In this document: one piece after another, positions 5,216 through 12,744 of the stretch
How the letters are laid out: every line of letters starts with the position of its first letter
Position numbering within the stretch: the first letter of the stretch is position 1
Origin: ZC4RG30 sp964632365
Lineage (GTDB): Bacteria; Pseudomonadota; Gammaproteobacteria; Steroidobacterales; Steroidobacteraceae
DNA: 21,456 nucleotides
Assembly (NCBI GenBank): GCA_964632365.1
Contig: CAZWDR010000046.1
Location: forward strand, 1-21,456
Direction of reading: 5' to 3'
Translations under genes and position numbers: made by a program
The notes under the pieces: model-generated
The model's database searches: none
Told to the model about the DNA's origin: nothing
Seen by the model: only the letters and a program-made list of their open reading frames with translations

Positions 5216-7615
5216 TTACTGGCAGTTGACCTGCAGCGGCCCGTGCGCCTGTGGGCGGCCTGCAAGGTGGTTGAGGATCATGTCGGGCATCACCGGCGTG
5301 CGGTTGAATACATGGTGGTCGAGCGCGGCGGAGATCGCGCACAGCATCGCAGCGCCAGCGCAGCCCAGCAGCGGTTCGCCGATGCCCTTGGTCCCCAAAG
5401 GACTGGAGGGGTCGGGCAGGTCCACTGCGGCGGTGCGGAAGCGCTGCGGCATGTCGCCGAAGGTCGGCGGCTTCGCCTGATAGAAGAACACGCTGGCCGG
5501 CAGGCCATTCTGCGGGTCATAGACGATGCGCTCGATGCTGGCGATGCCGAAGCCCTGCACCGCCCCGCTCTTGATCTGCGTCTCGAGCCCGGCCGGATGG
5601 ATGACGGTGCCGCAGTCGGCGACACCGAGATAGTCGAGGATGCGGTGCTGGCCGGTCTCCAGGTCCAGCTCGATCTCGATGAAGCCCACCGCGAATGCCG
5701 AAGGAGAACCTTCAAGCGGAAGGTTGTCCTTGGCCACGCCGATCAGGCCAGTGCCGGCGAGCGCCGTCGCCGACTCTTTCGTCATCACGTTGAGATCTTC
5801 GGGCAGCTCGTGCCCGTCATAGCGGCCGCCCAGCGCGATGGCGCGGCGGGCCGCCTCGGCGTAGCTCAGTCCGGTGCCGGGGCTGCCGCGACGGAACACG
5901 CGACGACCATCCACGTCGTAGTCGCGCGGCGCGCCGCCGAACTGTCGCGCCGCGATCTCCTGCAACTTGGTCAGCGCATCCATCGCCGCGACATAGTTGG
6001 TGCGCGCCATCGTGAAATTGGTGTTGCTGCCGAACTGGCCGAGGTTCCACGGCAGGTGGCGGCGTGAATCGCCGCGCTCGATGACCACGTCGTTCCAGTC
6101 GACCTTCAGCACCTCGGCGGCGACGCGCGCGGTGCTCGAATGCGAGAACGTGCCGAGGTTGCCGATGCCGGTGTGCACGTGCACCTTGCCGTCGGGCAGG
6201 ATGCGCAGCAGGCCGTCGAAGCCGGTGAACCCGGCGGGATGGAAGGCCTGCCCCACCGCCACCGAGGTGATGCGGCTGCCATTGCGCGCGCCGTGCCGCT
6301 GCAGCCGCTGCTCCCAGCCGAACAGTTCGGCGCCCTTCTGCAGCGCCTCTTTCAGGTAGCTGCTCGAGACGGCGGACTGGCGCGGGCCGTAGGTGCCCTT
6401 GAGATCCGGCGCATTGAGCAGGCGGATCTGCACGCGGTCGATGCCAAGCTGTGCGGCCGCCTTGTCGATCAGCGGCTCGACGATGTGGTGCAGCTGGTTG
6501 TAGCCCGGACCACGCTGCGCGCTGCGGATCGGCGTGTTCGCATAGACCGGCACGCCGCGCCAGCGCATCGCCGCCGGCTGGTACACCAGCGACATCGAGT
6601 CGGCTGCGTTGCGGAAGTCCCAGAAGCTGTTGCAGGCGCCGTTCTCCTGCACGATGTAGAGATCGGCGGCCAGCAGCTTGCCCTGCGCGTCGAAACCGAG
6701 CTTCACCTGCCCCTGGAAACCCAGGCGCGCGCTGCCGTTGTAGTACTCCTCGGCGCGGCTCACGCGCATCATCACCGGCCGGCCGATCTTGCGCGACAGC
6801 AGCGCCGGCAGCGCCTGCAGTGGATAGGCACCGCCCTTCGAACCGAACCCGCCGCCGCAATATTCGGCGATCACCACGAGATCCGATGGCTCGATGCCGA
6901 TCAGGCCGGCCAGCGCGGGCGTGATGTAGGACTGGCTCTGCGAGGACACATGCACGAAGCACCGGCCGTTCTGCCAGTAGGCCATCGCGCTGCGCGGCTC
7001 CATGCTGTGGTGGGAGTTGCTCGAATGGACGAAGGTCTCATCGAGCACCAGCGCGGCGGCGGCAAAGCCCGCCTCGACATCGCCATAGCTCCATTCCTGC
7101 GCGGCCTTGCCCATCGGCATGCGACCGTTGGCCTGGTCGAATTCCCCGGCGGTCCACTTCAGGGTCTGGAAATCCACGCCGCTGGCGCCGACATTGCCAT
7201 CGGTGCGGGCATCGGGGCGATCCGGATGCAGGCTCGCCAGCGGATCGACATGGAACGGCAGCCGCTCATAGTCGATGCGCACCTTCTCGATGGCATCCTG
7301 CGCGGCGGTCTCGCTCTCGGCCGCCAGCAGCAGCACCGGCGCGCCGATGTAGTTCGGCTCAGCATGCAGCAGCGGGATGTCGGGTGCGGGCGGGTTGGTC
7401 ACATCCTCAGGCAGCAGCACCCCGACATAGCCGGGCACCTGCTCGGCCTCGGTCAGGTCGATGCTGCGCACGCGCGCATGCGGATGGGGGCTCGACAGCA
7501 GTCGCGCGAACACCATGCCCTCGACGCGGAAATCCTCGGCGTATTTCGCCTCGCCGGTGATCTTGGCCACCACATCGTGGGGGATGAAATCCTGGCCCAG
7601 GTGCTTATGCGCCAT
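5216..7615 (-). CDS. Molybdopterin-binding catalytic subunit, xanthine dehydrogenase family
   Basis: Large subunit (799 residues) of a molybdenum hydroxylase, which oxidises aldehydes or hydroxylates N-heterocycles with water as oxygen donor. Domain order is the aldehyde oxidase/xanthine dehydrogenase a/b hammerhead (about 15-125), then the molybdopterin domains. Visible motifs: MEPR (205-208), the glycine loop GGGFGSK (254-260), the substrate-pocket stretch SAQRGPGYNQ (365-374) and GTKGIGEP with the presumed catalytic base Glu747. The pocket stretch differs from the AYRCSFR loop of form I CO dehydrogenase, so that activity is unlikely. It has no signal peptide; export would be by hitch-hiking on the Tat-bearing small subunit. 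ATG at 7615 has GGAG seven bases upstream and overlaps the small-subunit gene by 11 bp. The substrate cannot be read from sequence. Confidence 0.94.
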   Translation of the reverse strand: MAHKHLGQDFIPHDVVAKITGEAKYAEDFRVEGMVFARLLSSPHPHARVRSIDLTEAEQVPGYVGVLLPEDVTNPPAPDIPLLHAEPNYIGAPVLLLAAESETAAQDAIEKVRIDYERLPFHVDPLASLHPDRPDARTDGNVGASGVDFQTLKWTAGEFDQANGRMPMGKAAQEWSYGDVEAGFAAAALVLDETFVHSSNSHHSMEPRSAMAYWQNGRCFVHVSSQSQSYITPALAGLIGIEPSDLVVIAEYCGGGFGSKGGAYPLQALPALLSRKIGRPVMMRVSRAEEYYNGSARLGFQGQVKLGFDAQGKLLAADLYIVQENGACNSFWDFRNAADSMSLVYQPAAMRWRGVPVYANTPIRSAQRGPGYNQLHHIVEPLIDKAAAQLGIDRVQIRLLNAPDLKGTYGPRQSAVSSSYLKEALQKGAELFGWEQRLQRHGARNGSRITSVAVGQAFHPAGFTGFDGLLRILPDGKVHVHTGIGNLGTFSHSSTARVAAEVLKVDWNDVVIERGDSRRHLPWNLGQFGSNTNFTMARTNYVAAMDALTKLQEIAARQFGGAPRDYDVDGRRVFRRGSPGTGLSYAEAARRAIALGGRYDGHELPEDLNVMTKESATALAGTGLIGVAKDNLPLEGSPSAFAVGFIEIELDLETGQHRILDYLGVADCGTVIHPAGLETQIKSGAVQGFGIASIERIVYDPQNGLPASVFFYQAKPPTFGDMPQRFRTAAVDLPDPSSPLGTKGIGEPLLGCAGAAMLCAISAALDHHVFNRTPVMPDMILNHLAGRPQAHGPLQVNCQ

Positions 7616-8252
7616 GGTGGATCTCCGCGGTGTTGCCGGCCGCCCGCATCACCGCGTTCAGGTAGTTGTCGTAGGCGCCGCAGCGACACAGGTTGCCGGC
7701 CATCGCCTGCCGGGCCTCCTCGCGCGTCGGCGACGGATTCTTCTGCAGCAGCGCCACCGCGGCGACGACCTGGCCGGGCGTGCAGAATCCGCACTGCGGC
7801 CCGAGCTCATCGACGAAGGCCTGCTGCACCGGATGCAGCTCGCCATTGGGGCCGCGCAGGCCCTCCACGGTGATGACCTGGCGGGCACGCACGCTGTGCG
7901 TGAGCGTCGAACAGGAGTAATGCGTGATGCCGTCGATCATCACGGTGCAGGCGCCGCACTCGGCGCGATCGCAGGACAGCTTCGTGCCGGTGAGGCCAAG
8001 CTTGTAGCGCAGGGTCATCGCGAGGGTTTCCTGCGGCAGCACATCCACGCGCCGCAGCTGGCCATTGACGTTCAGCGAGACCAGCCGTTCGACCGAGCCG
8101 GCCACCTGACGCCGACCGGGCGTGCATCCGCCCAAGGTGCCGAGCGTGACCCCCGACGCGGCCACCGCGCCGGAGGCGATGACACGCTTGATGAACTCGC
8201 GCCGCGAATGGCGGCTGCCGCCGGAACCGAAGGCGGCGCTGTGGCCCTGCAT
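7605..8252 (-). CDS. Tat-exported [2Fe-2S] subunit of molybdenum hydroxylase
   Basis: Electron-transfer subunit of 215 residues with two [2Fe-2S] clusters: Cys94, 99, 102 and 114 (plant-type ferredoxin fold) and Cys154, 157, 189 and 191 (CGFC and CRC helical domain). The N-terminus carries a twin-arginine signal, SRREFIK (16-22), followed by a hydrophobic stretch to about residue 41. It ends in LGGC (40-43), which fits the general lipoprotein lipobox, so the mature protein may be lipid-anchored at Cys43. E. coli PaoA, the small subunit of a periplasmic aldehyde oxidoreductase, is also Tat-exported. This is the first gene of the operon; its promoter should lie in the 145 bp shared with the divergent bactofilin gene, but no clear boxes are seen. 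Confidence 0.95.
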   Translation of the reverse strand: MQGHSAAFGSGGSRHSRREFIKRVIASGAVAASGVTLGTLGGCTPGRRQVAGSVERLVSLNVNGQLRRVDVLPQETLAMTLRYKLGLTGTKLSCDRAECGACTVMIDGITHYSCSTLTHSVRARQVITVEGLRGPNGELHPVQQAFVDELGPQCGFCTPGQVVAAVALLQKNPSPTREEARQAMAGNLCRCGAYDNYLNAVMRAAGNTAEIHHGA

Positions 8253-8397
8253 GCTGACCCCCGAGGTGAATCCGCCACAGACTACGCGCCGGTGCTAACG
8301 CGGACAAGGGGACGTTCGCTGTTCGGCGACAGGCTTTCCCGGGTCCATGAACCGGGTTACCTTCGGCCGGATCGAAGGCAACTGACGGAGCTTCACC

Positions 8398-8919
8398 ATG
8401 GCCCTCTGGGACAAACCCGATACCGGCACCGGCACTGGCTCCGCACCTGCGGCACCGGGCCAGCCCCTGGCATCCCCGCTGCAGTCGCAGGACACGATCG
8501 CCAAGCCAGCGCCGAAGGAGCGCATCGACATGAAAGAATCGCTGATTGCTTCCGGCCTCACCATCGAGGGCAAGATCATCGGCAACGGGCATGTGCGCGT
8601 GGCCGGCAAGTTCAAGGGCGACATCCAGGTCGAAGGCAACCTGCACATCGATTCCGGCGCCCGCGTCGAGGGCCAGGTCAAGGCCGGCGAGGTGATCGTC
8701 AGCGGCGAACTGCAGGGGAACATCGAGAGCGCCAAGCGCGTCGAGCTGCAGCAGGGCGGCACCATCAACGGTGATGTGAAGGCCGGCTCGCTGACCGTCG
8801 CCACGGGCGCACGCATGCGCGGCAGCGTCGACTTCGGATACGAGGAAGGCGCGGCCAAGGGCGGCGGCGCCGGTGCCACCACTCTCTCCGACCGGAGCCG
8901 CGGCGCCAACGTCGCATGA
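8398..8919 (+). CDS. Bactofilin (polymer-forming cytoskeletal protein)
   Basis: Cytoskeletal protein of 173 residues that self-assembles into filaments, often at the inner face of the membrane. A disordered, Pro/Gly/Thr-rich N-terminal tail (1-42) precedes the beta-helical bactofilin core (about 45-145), seen as repeated short beta rungs: SGLTIEGKIIGNGHVRVAGKF, then glycine every few residues. The C-terminal tail is Gly/Ala-rich. The ATG has GGAG eight bases upstream. The stop overlaps the next start as ATGA, so it is co-translated with the zinc-ribbon protein. No M23 peptidase, a frequent bactofilin partner, is next to it. Confidence 0.92.
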   Translation: MALWDKPDTGTGTGSAPAAPGQPLASPLQSQDTIAKPAPKERIDMKESLIASGLTIEGKIIGNGHVRVAGKFKGDIQVEGNLHIDSGARVEGQVKAGEVIVSGELQGNIESAKRVELQQGGTINGDVKAGSLTVATGARMRGSVDFGYEEGAAKGGGAGATTLSDRSRGANVA

Positions 8920-9296
8920 TCGGAACGGGGCGCTCTGCGGTTCACGCGGGCGCGACCCGCACCTGTCCGCACTGCCGGGCGACGATCCTCGAAAGTGCGA
9001 TCGTCTGCCCCGGGTGCAAGCACCATCTGCGCTTCGACAAGGACGCCCGCCCGGGTGGGGCGGCAGCGACCCAGACCGCCTGGCAGGTGGAAGGCACCCT
9101 CGACGCCGCGCGAACGGATGCGGCCACCGAGTTCACCATCCTCATCGTCGTGCGCAACGAGCGCAACGAGGAAGTCGCGCGCCAGATCGTCAATGTCGGC
9201 GCGTTGCAGGGAGCGGAACGCCGCACGTTCACGCTGTCGGTCGAGACCTCCGAGACCAGGTCCACCTCGCCGCTGTCGGCGCTGCGGCGACGCTGA
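8916..9296 (+). CDS. Zinc-ribbon protein coupled to bactofilin
   Basis: Protein of 126 residues with an N-terminal zinc ribbon, CPHC (17-20) and CPGC (31-34), and then a segment (about 52-115) with the alternating hydrophobic pattern of a beta-sandwich. There is no signal peptide or membrane segment. The start overlaps the bactofilin stop (ATGA), which suggests a shared function, perhaps as a bactofilin-binding adaptor; that is inference. The stop region contains one copy of a 15-bp direct repeat whose second copy lies just past the gene, so the C-terminus may vary between strains. Confidence 0.8.
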   Translation: MIGTGRSAVHAGATRTCPHCRATILESAIVCPGCKHHLRFDKDARPGGAAATQTAWQVEGTLDAARTDAATEFTILIVVRNERNEEVARQIVNVGALQGAERRTFTLSVETSETRSTSPLSALRRR

Positions 9297-9315
9297 TTCC
9301 GTCGGCGCTGCGGCG
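9275..9315. repeat. 15-bp direct repeat across the zinc-ribbon gene stop
   Basis: GTCGGCGCTGCGGCG occurs at 9275-9289 and again at 9301-9315, with the stop codon (9294-9296) between the copies. Recombination or slippage between them would remove 26 bp and change the last residues. Confidence 0.7.
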
Positions 9316-9320
9316 CGGCG

Positions 9321-9333
9321 TAGAATGCCGCCG
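9321..9333 (+). promoter_or_regulatory. -10 box for a leaderless ABC-exporter transcript
   Basis: TAGAAT (9321-9326) is followed by GCCGCC and then the GTG start at 9333. Five of six bases match the -10 consensus, and the six-base spacing puts transcription start at the G of GTG. No Shine-Dalgarno sequence is present, which fits a leaderless mRNA. A clear -35 box is not visible. Confidence 0.55.
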
Positions 9334-10262
9334 TGCGTCCACCCATCCTTTCAATCCAGGGCCTGTCGAAGACCTATCCCGGCGGCCTCACTGCCCTGCA
9401 TGACATCAACCTCGACATCCGCGAGGGCGAGATCTTCGCGCTGCTCGGCCCCAACGGTGCCGGCAAGACCACGCTGATCGGCATGATCTGCGGGCTGGTC
9501 AACCTCACCGCCGGCCGCGTGGTGGTGGCCGGGCACGACCTCGCGCGTGACACCTGTGCCGCGCGCGGCGTGGTGGGCCTGGTGCCGCAGGAACTGGCCA
9601 CCGAGGCATTCGAGACCGTGCGCGCGGCGATGGCCTTCAGCCGCGGCCTGTTCGGTCTTGCCCCCGACCCGGCACAGGTGGAGCGCGTGCTGCGCTCGCT
9701 GTCGCTGTGGGACAAGCGCGATTCGAGGATCATGGCGCTGTCGGGCGGCATGAAGCGTCGCGTGATGATCGCCAAGGCGCTGGTGCACGAACCGAAGCTG
9801 CTGTTCCTCGACGAGCCCACCGCCGGCGTCGACGTGGACCTGCGGCGCGACATGTGGGAGCTGATGCGCGGACTGCGCGACAGCGGCGTGACAATCATCC
9901 TCACCACGCACTACATCGAGGAAGCCGAGGAGATGGCCGACCGCATCGGCATCATCAACAAGGGGCGGCTGGTGCTGGTCGACGACAAGGCGACGCTGAT
10001 GCAGCGGCTGGGCCGCAAGGAACTGCACCTGCACCTGCAGGAGAAGCTCGAGGCGGTGCCGGCACCGCTGGCGCCCTGGAAGCTCACGCTCACGGAAGAC
10101 GGCATGACCCTGGTGTTCACGTTCAGCAACGACCTGCAGCAGGTGCGCATCGCCCATCTGCTGCGCGATGTCACCGCCTGCGGCATCGAGTTCCGGGACC
10201 TCGAGACCCGGCAGAGCTCGCTCGAGGACATCTTCGTGTCGACGCTGCGGGGTGCGGCATGA
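9333..10262 (+). CDS. ABC exporter ATP-binding protein (YadG-like)
   Basis: ATPase subunit (309 residues) of an ABC-2 type exporter, acting at the cytoplasmic face of the inner membrane. Motifs in order: Walker A GPNGAGKTT (39-47), Q-loop with VPQE (84-87), signature LSGGM (136-140), Walker B LLFLDEPT (156-163) with catalytic Glu161, and H-loop His193. The 100-residue C-terminal extension is typical of drug/polysaccharide ABC-2 ATPases such as E. coli YadG. The GTG start precedes a family-typical N-terminus (ILSIQGLSKTYPGG) and appears leaderless. The stop overlaps the permease start as ATGA. The cargo is unknown. Confidence 0.94.
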   Translation: MRPPILSIQGLSKTYPGGLTALHDINLDIREGEIFALLGPNGAGKTTLIGMICGLVNLTAGRVVVAGHDLARDTCAARGVVGLVPQELATEAFETVRAAMAFSRGLFGLAPDPAQVERVLRSLSLWDKRDSRIMALSGGMKRRVMIAKALVHEPKLLFLDEPTAGVDVDLRRDMWELMRGLRDSGVTIILTTHYIEEAEEMADRIGIINKGRLVLVDDKATLMQRLGRKELHLHLQEKLEAVPAPLAPWKLTLTEDGMTLVFTFSNDLQQVRIAHLLRDVTACGIEFRDLETRQSSLEDIFVSTLRGAA

Positions 10263-11020
10263 ACTGGCATGCGGTGCGCGCCATCTACCGCTTCGAGATG
10301 GCCCGCACGTTCCGCACCGTGGTGCAGAGCATCCTGACGCCGGTGCTGACCACGTCGCTGTATTTCGTCGTGTTCGGCGCGGCGATCGGTTCGCGCATGA
10401 CGCAGATCGAGGGCGTGCCGTTCGCCGCGTTCATCGTGCCGGGCCTGATCATGCTGTCGGTGCTGAACGAGAGCATCGGCAATGCCTCCTTCGGCATCTA
10501 CTTCCCGAAGTGGTCCGGCACCATCTACGAGGTGCTGTCCGCGCCAGTGGGCACCACCGAGATCCTGCTGGGATACGTCGGCGCGGCCACCACCAAGTCA
10601 TTGATGATCGGCCTGATCATCCTGGCCACCTCGGCGTTCTTCGTGCCGCTGTCGATCCTGCATCCGCTGTGGATGCTGGTGTTCCTGCTGCTCACCGCGG
10701 TGACCTTCAGCCTGTTCGGCTTCGTGCTGGGCGTGTGGGCGACCACCTGGGAGCGCCTGCAGTTCGTGCCGGCGCTGATCGTGACGCCGCTCGCCTTCCT
10801 GGGCGGCAGCTTCTATTCCATCGACATGCTGCCGCCGCTATGGCGCACGATCACGCTGTTCAACCCGGTGGTCTACCTGATCAGCGGCTTCCGCTGGAGT
10901 TTCTACGGCAAGGCGGACGTGAATGTCGCGCTGAGCTTCGGCATCGTGCTGGCGGTGATGCTCGGCTGCCTGCTGCTGATCCACTGGATGCTGCGGACCG
11001 GCTGGCGCCTGCGCACCTGA
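10259..11020 (+). CDS. ABC-2 type exporter permease (YadH-like)
   Basis: Inner-membrane permease of 253 residues partnering the preceding ATPase. Six hydrophobic segments lie near 20-40, 57-75, 105-130, 137-160, 168-188 and 222-245. The conserved ABC-2 elements are FAAFIVPGLIM (55-65) and the stretch PLAFLGGSFYSIDMLPP before the last helices. Charged residues around MARTFRT at the N-terminus fit the amphipathic coupling helix. The start is ATG in an ATGA overlap, and its stop overlaps the regulator start by one base (TGATG), so all three genes should be translated together. Confidence 0.93.
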   Translation: MNWHAVRAIYRFEMARTFRTVVQSILTPVLTTSLYFVVFGAAIGSRMTQIEGVPFAAFIVPGLIMLSVLNESIGNASFGIYFPKWSGTIYEVLSAPVGTTEILLGYVGAATTKSLMIGLIILATSAFFVPLSILHPLWMLVFLLLTAVTFSLFGFVLGVWATTWERLQFVPALIVTPLAFLGGSFYSIDMLPPLWRTITLFNPVVYLISGFRWSFYGKADVNVALSFGIVLAVMLGCLLLIHWMLRTGWRLRT

Positions 11021-12732
11021 TGCAGGAGCGACGCGACGACGGCCAGGACGGCTACGAGTTCGATGGCTTCGGCGTCGACGCGCGGCAGCGGGTGCTCTAC
11101 CGGCAGGCCGATGGCGCCCGCATCGACCTGCAGCCGCGCGTCTTCGATGCGCTGCTGTACCTCGTGCAGCACCCCGGCGAACTGCTGACCAAGCGCGAGC
11201 TGATGCAGCTGCTGTGGCCGAATGTGGTGGTCGAGGAGAACAGCCTCAACCAGGTGATCTCGCAGCTGCGCAAGGCGCTGGGCGAGAAGCCCTCCGAGCA
11301 CCGCTTCATCGTCACCTCGCCCGGGCGCGGTTACCGCTTCGTGGCCGCGGTGCACGCCGCCGGCGTGCGGCTGATGGCGCGCGACACCCATCCGCTGTCA
11401 GTGGCGGTGCTGCCCTTCGCCGAGCATGTGCTCGGCGGCACCACGCCCGGGCTCGGCGAGGCCATCGCGGCAGATCTTGCGCACCTGCTCTCCGCGCGCA
11501 GCCGCCTGCGCGTCACCGCGCACCCCTCCGCCGCGGCCGCGGGGTCGAAGCATCCGGACCCGCGCCAGGCCGGCCAGCTGCTGCAGGTGGCGCGCGTGGT
11601 CACGGGCGAGGTCGCCGGTGACGCAGTGCGCGTCACCGTCACCGCCGGGCTGGTCGATGTCGCCAGCGGCGCGGCGCTGTGGTCGCAGACCGTGCACGGC
11701 GCGGTGGCCAGCCTCGCCGAGCTGCAGGGCGACCTGGCGCGGCAGCTGGCACAGGTGATCGATCCGCAGGGCACCCGTCCGGACCCGGCGATGGATGTCT
11801 CGCCGGATGCCTATCTGGCCTATCTGAAGGCGCTGTCGCTGTCCCAGCGGCCCAGTGCCGGCAGCATCGCAGGCTCGATCGACCTGCTGCGCCGGGCGGT
11901 CGAGGCTTCTCCGCAGTTTCCGCGGGCGCGCTCGCTGCTGGCCATCCAGCACACGATGGAGGTGATGTTCGGCTATGCCGGCGCCGGCGCACTGCAGCTG
12001 GCGCGCGAGGAGGTGTCGCAGGCGCTGGCGCTGGACGAGCACAATGGCGAGACGTGGTGCGCGGCCGGCGTCATCGACTGCCTCAGCGGCAACTGGGCGC
12101 GGGCCGAGGAGCGGTTCCGCATCGCCCATTCGCTGACCGCCGATCCGCTGGTCAGCGGCCTGCGTTGCGCCTACCTCACGCTGTCGGTCGGGCAGCTGGC
12201 GCGGGCGATGCAGCAGGCCGAATACACGCTGCAGGTCGCGCCCACCCATCCCATCGGCGTGCAGATGCTGGCGACGCTGCATCTGGCACTGGGACATGAC
12301 GAGCGCGCGCGCCGCTTCGCGCAGCTGTCGATCGAGCAGGGCCAGTCGGTGACGATGGCGCCGCTGAGCGACCTGTTCGCGCTGCTCGACCTGCGCGGCG
12401 GACGCCCGTCGACGCTGGACCACCTCTCGGCCGTGCCCCCCGATGTGCAACTGGATCCGCCGATGCGCAAGCGGCTGATGCTCTGGCACAGCTGTCGCGG
12501 CACGCTCGATGACGCGTTCGCGCTGGCGTTCGATTCGGCGGACCACTACGCGCGCGAGGGCATGGTCGGCGGCGCATGGGGCGTGCTGTGGCTGCCGGAG
12601 ATGCGCGCCTTCCGCGAGGATCCGCGCTTCCAGCTCTTCGCGCACCGGCTGCGGCTGTTCGAGTACTGGAGCGAGTACGGCCCGCCCGACGGTTATTCGC
12701 TGCGCGGCGAGCGCCTGGTGCCGGCCGCCTGA
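11020..12732 (+). CDS. Winged-helix (OmpR/CadC-type) regulator with TPR-like C-terminal half
   Basis: Transcription regulator of 570 residues. A trans_reg_C winged helix fills about 12-109 (LQPRVFDALLYLVQHPGELL, then SLNQVISQLRKALGE and TSPGRGYRF). A second segment beginning SVAVLPF (127-133) looks like the TolB/FlgO-type domain common in this family. The remaining 300 residues are helical repeats of TPR type (for example near 270-420). No transmembrane helix separates the domains, so unlike CadC and ToxR it should be cytoplasmic. There is no receiver domain. Its start overlaps the permease stop by one base, so it is made with the ABC exporter and may regulate it or respond to its cargo. Confidence 0.88.
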   Translation: MQERRDDGQDGYEFDGFGVDARQRVLYRQADGARIDLQPRVFDALLYLVQHPGELLTKRELMQLLWPNVVVEENSLNQVISQLRKALGEKPSEHRFIVTSPGRGYRFVAAVHAAGVRLMARDTHPLSVAVLPFAEHVLGGTTPGLGEAIAADLAHLLSARSRLRVTAHPSAAAAGSKHPDPRQAGQLLQVARVVTGEVAGDAVRVTVTAGLVDVASGAALWSQTVHGAVASLAELQGDLARQLAQVIDPQGTRPDPAMDVSPDAYLAYLKALSLSQRPSAGSIAGSIDLLRRAVEASPQFPRARSLLAIQHTMEVMFGYAGAGALQLAREEVSQALALDEHNGETWCAAGVIDCLSGNWARAEERFRIAHSLTADPLVSGLRCAYLTLSVGQLARAMQQAEYTLQVAPTHPIGVQMLATLHLALGHDERARRFAQLSIEQGQSVTMAPLSDLFALLDLRGGRPSTLDHLSAVPPDVQLDPPMRKRLMLWHSCRGTLDDAFALAFDSADHYAREGMVGGAWGVLWLPEMRAFREDPRFQLFAHRLRLFEYWSEYGPPDGYSLRGERLVPAA

Positions 12733-12744
12733 GCCGGCGCGGCG

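Noticed and set aside
3727..8252. The hydroxylase operon as aerobic CO dehydrogenase (cox) genes
   Set aside because: The Mo subunit lacks the AYRCSFR loop of form I, and the small subunit has a Tat signal that cytoplasmic-side CO dehydrogenases lack.
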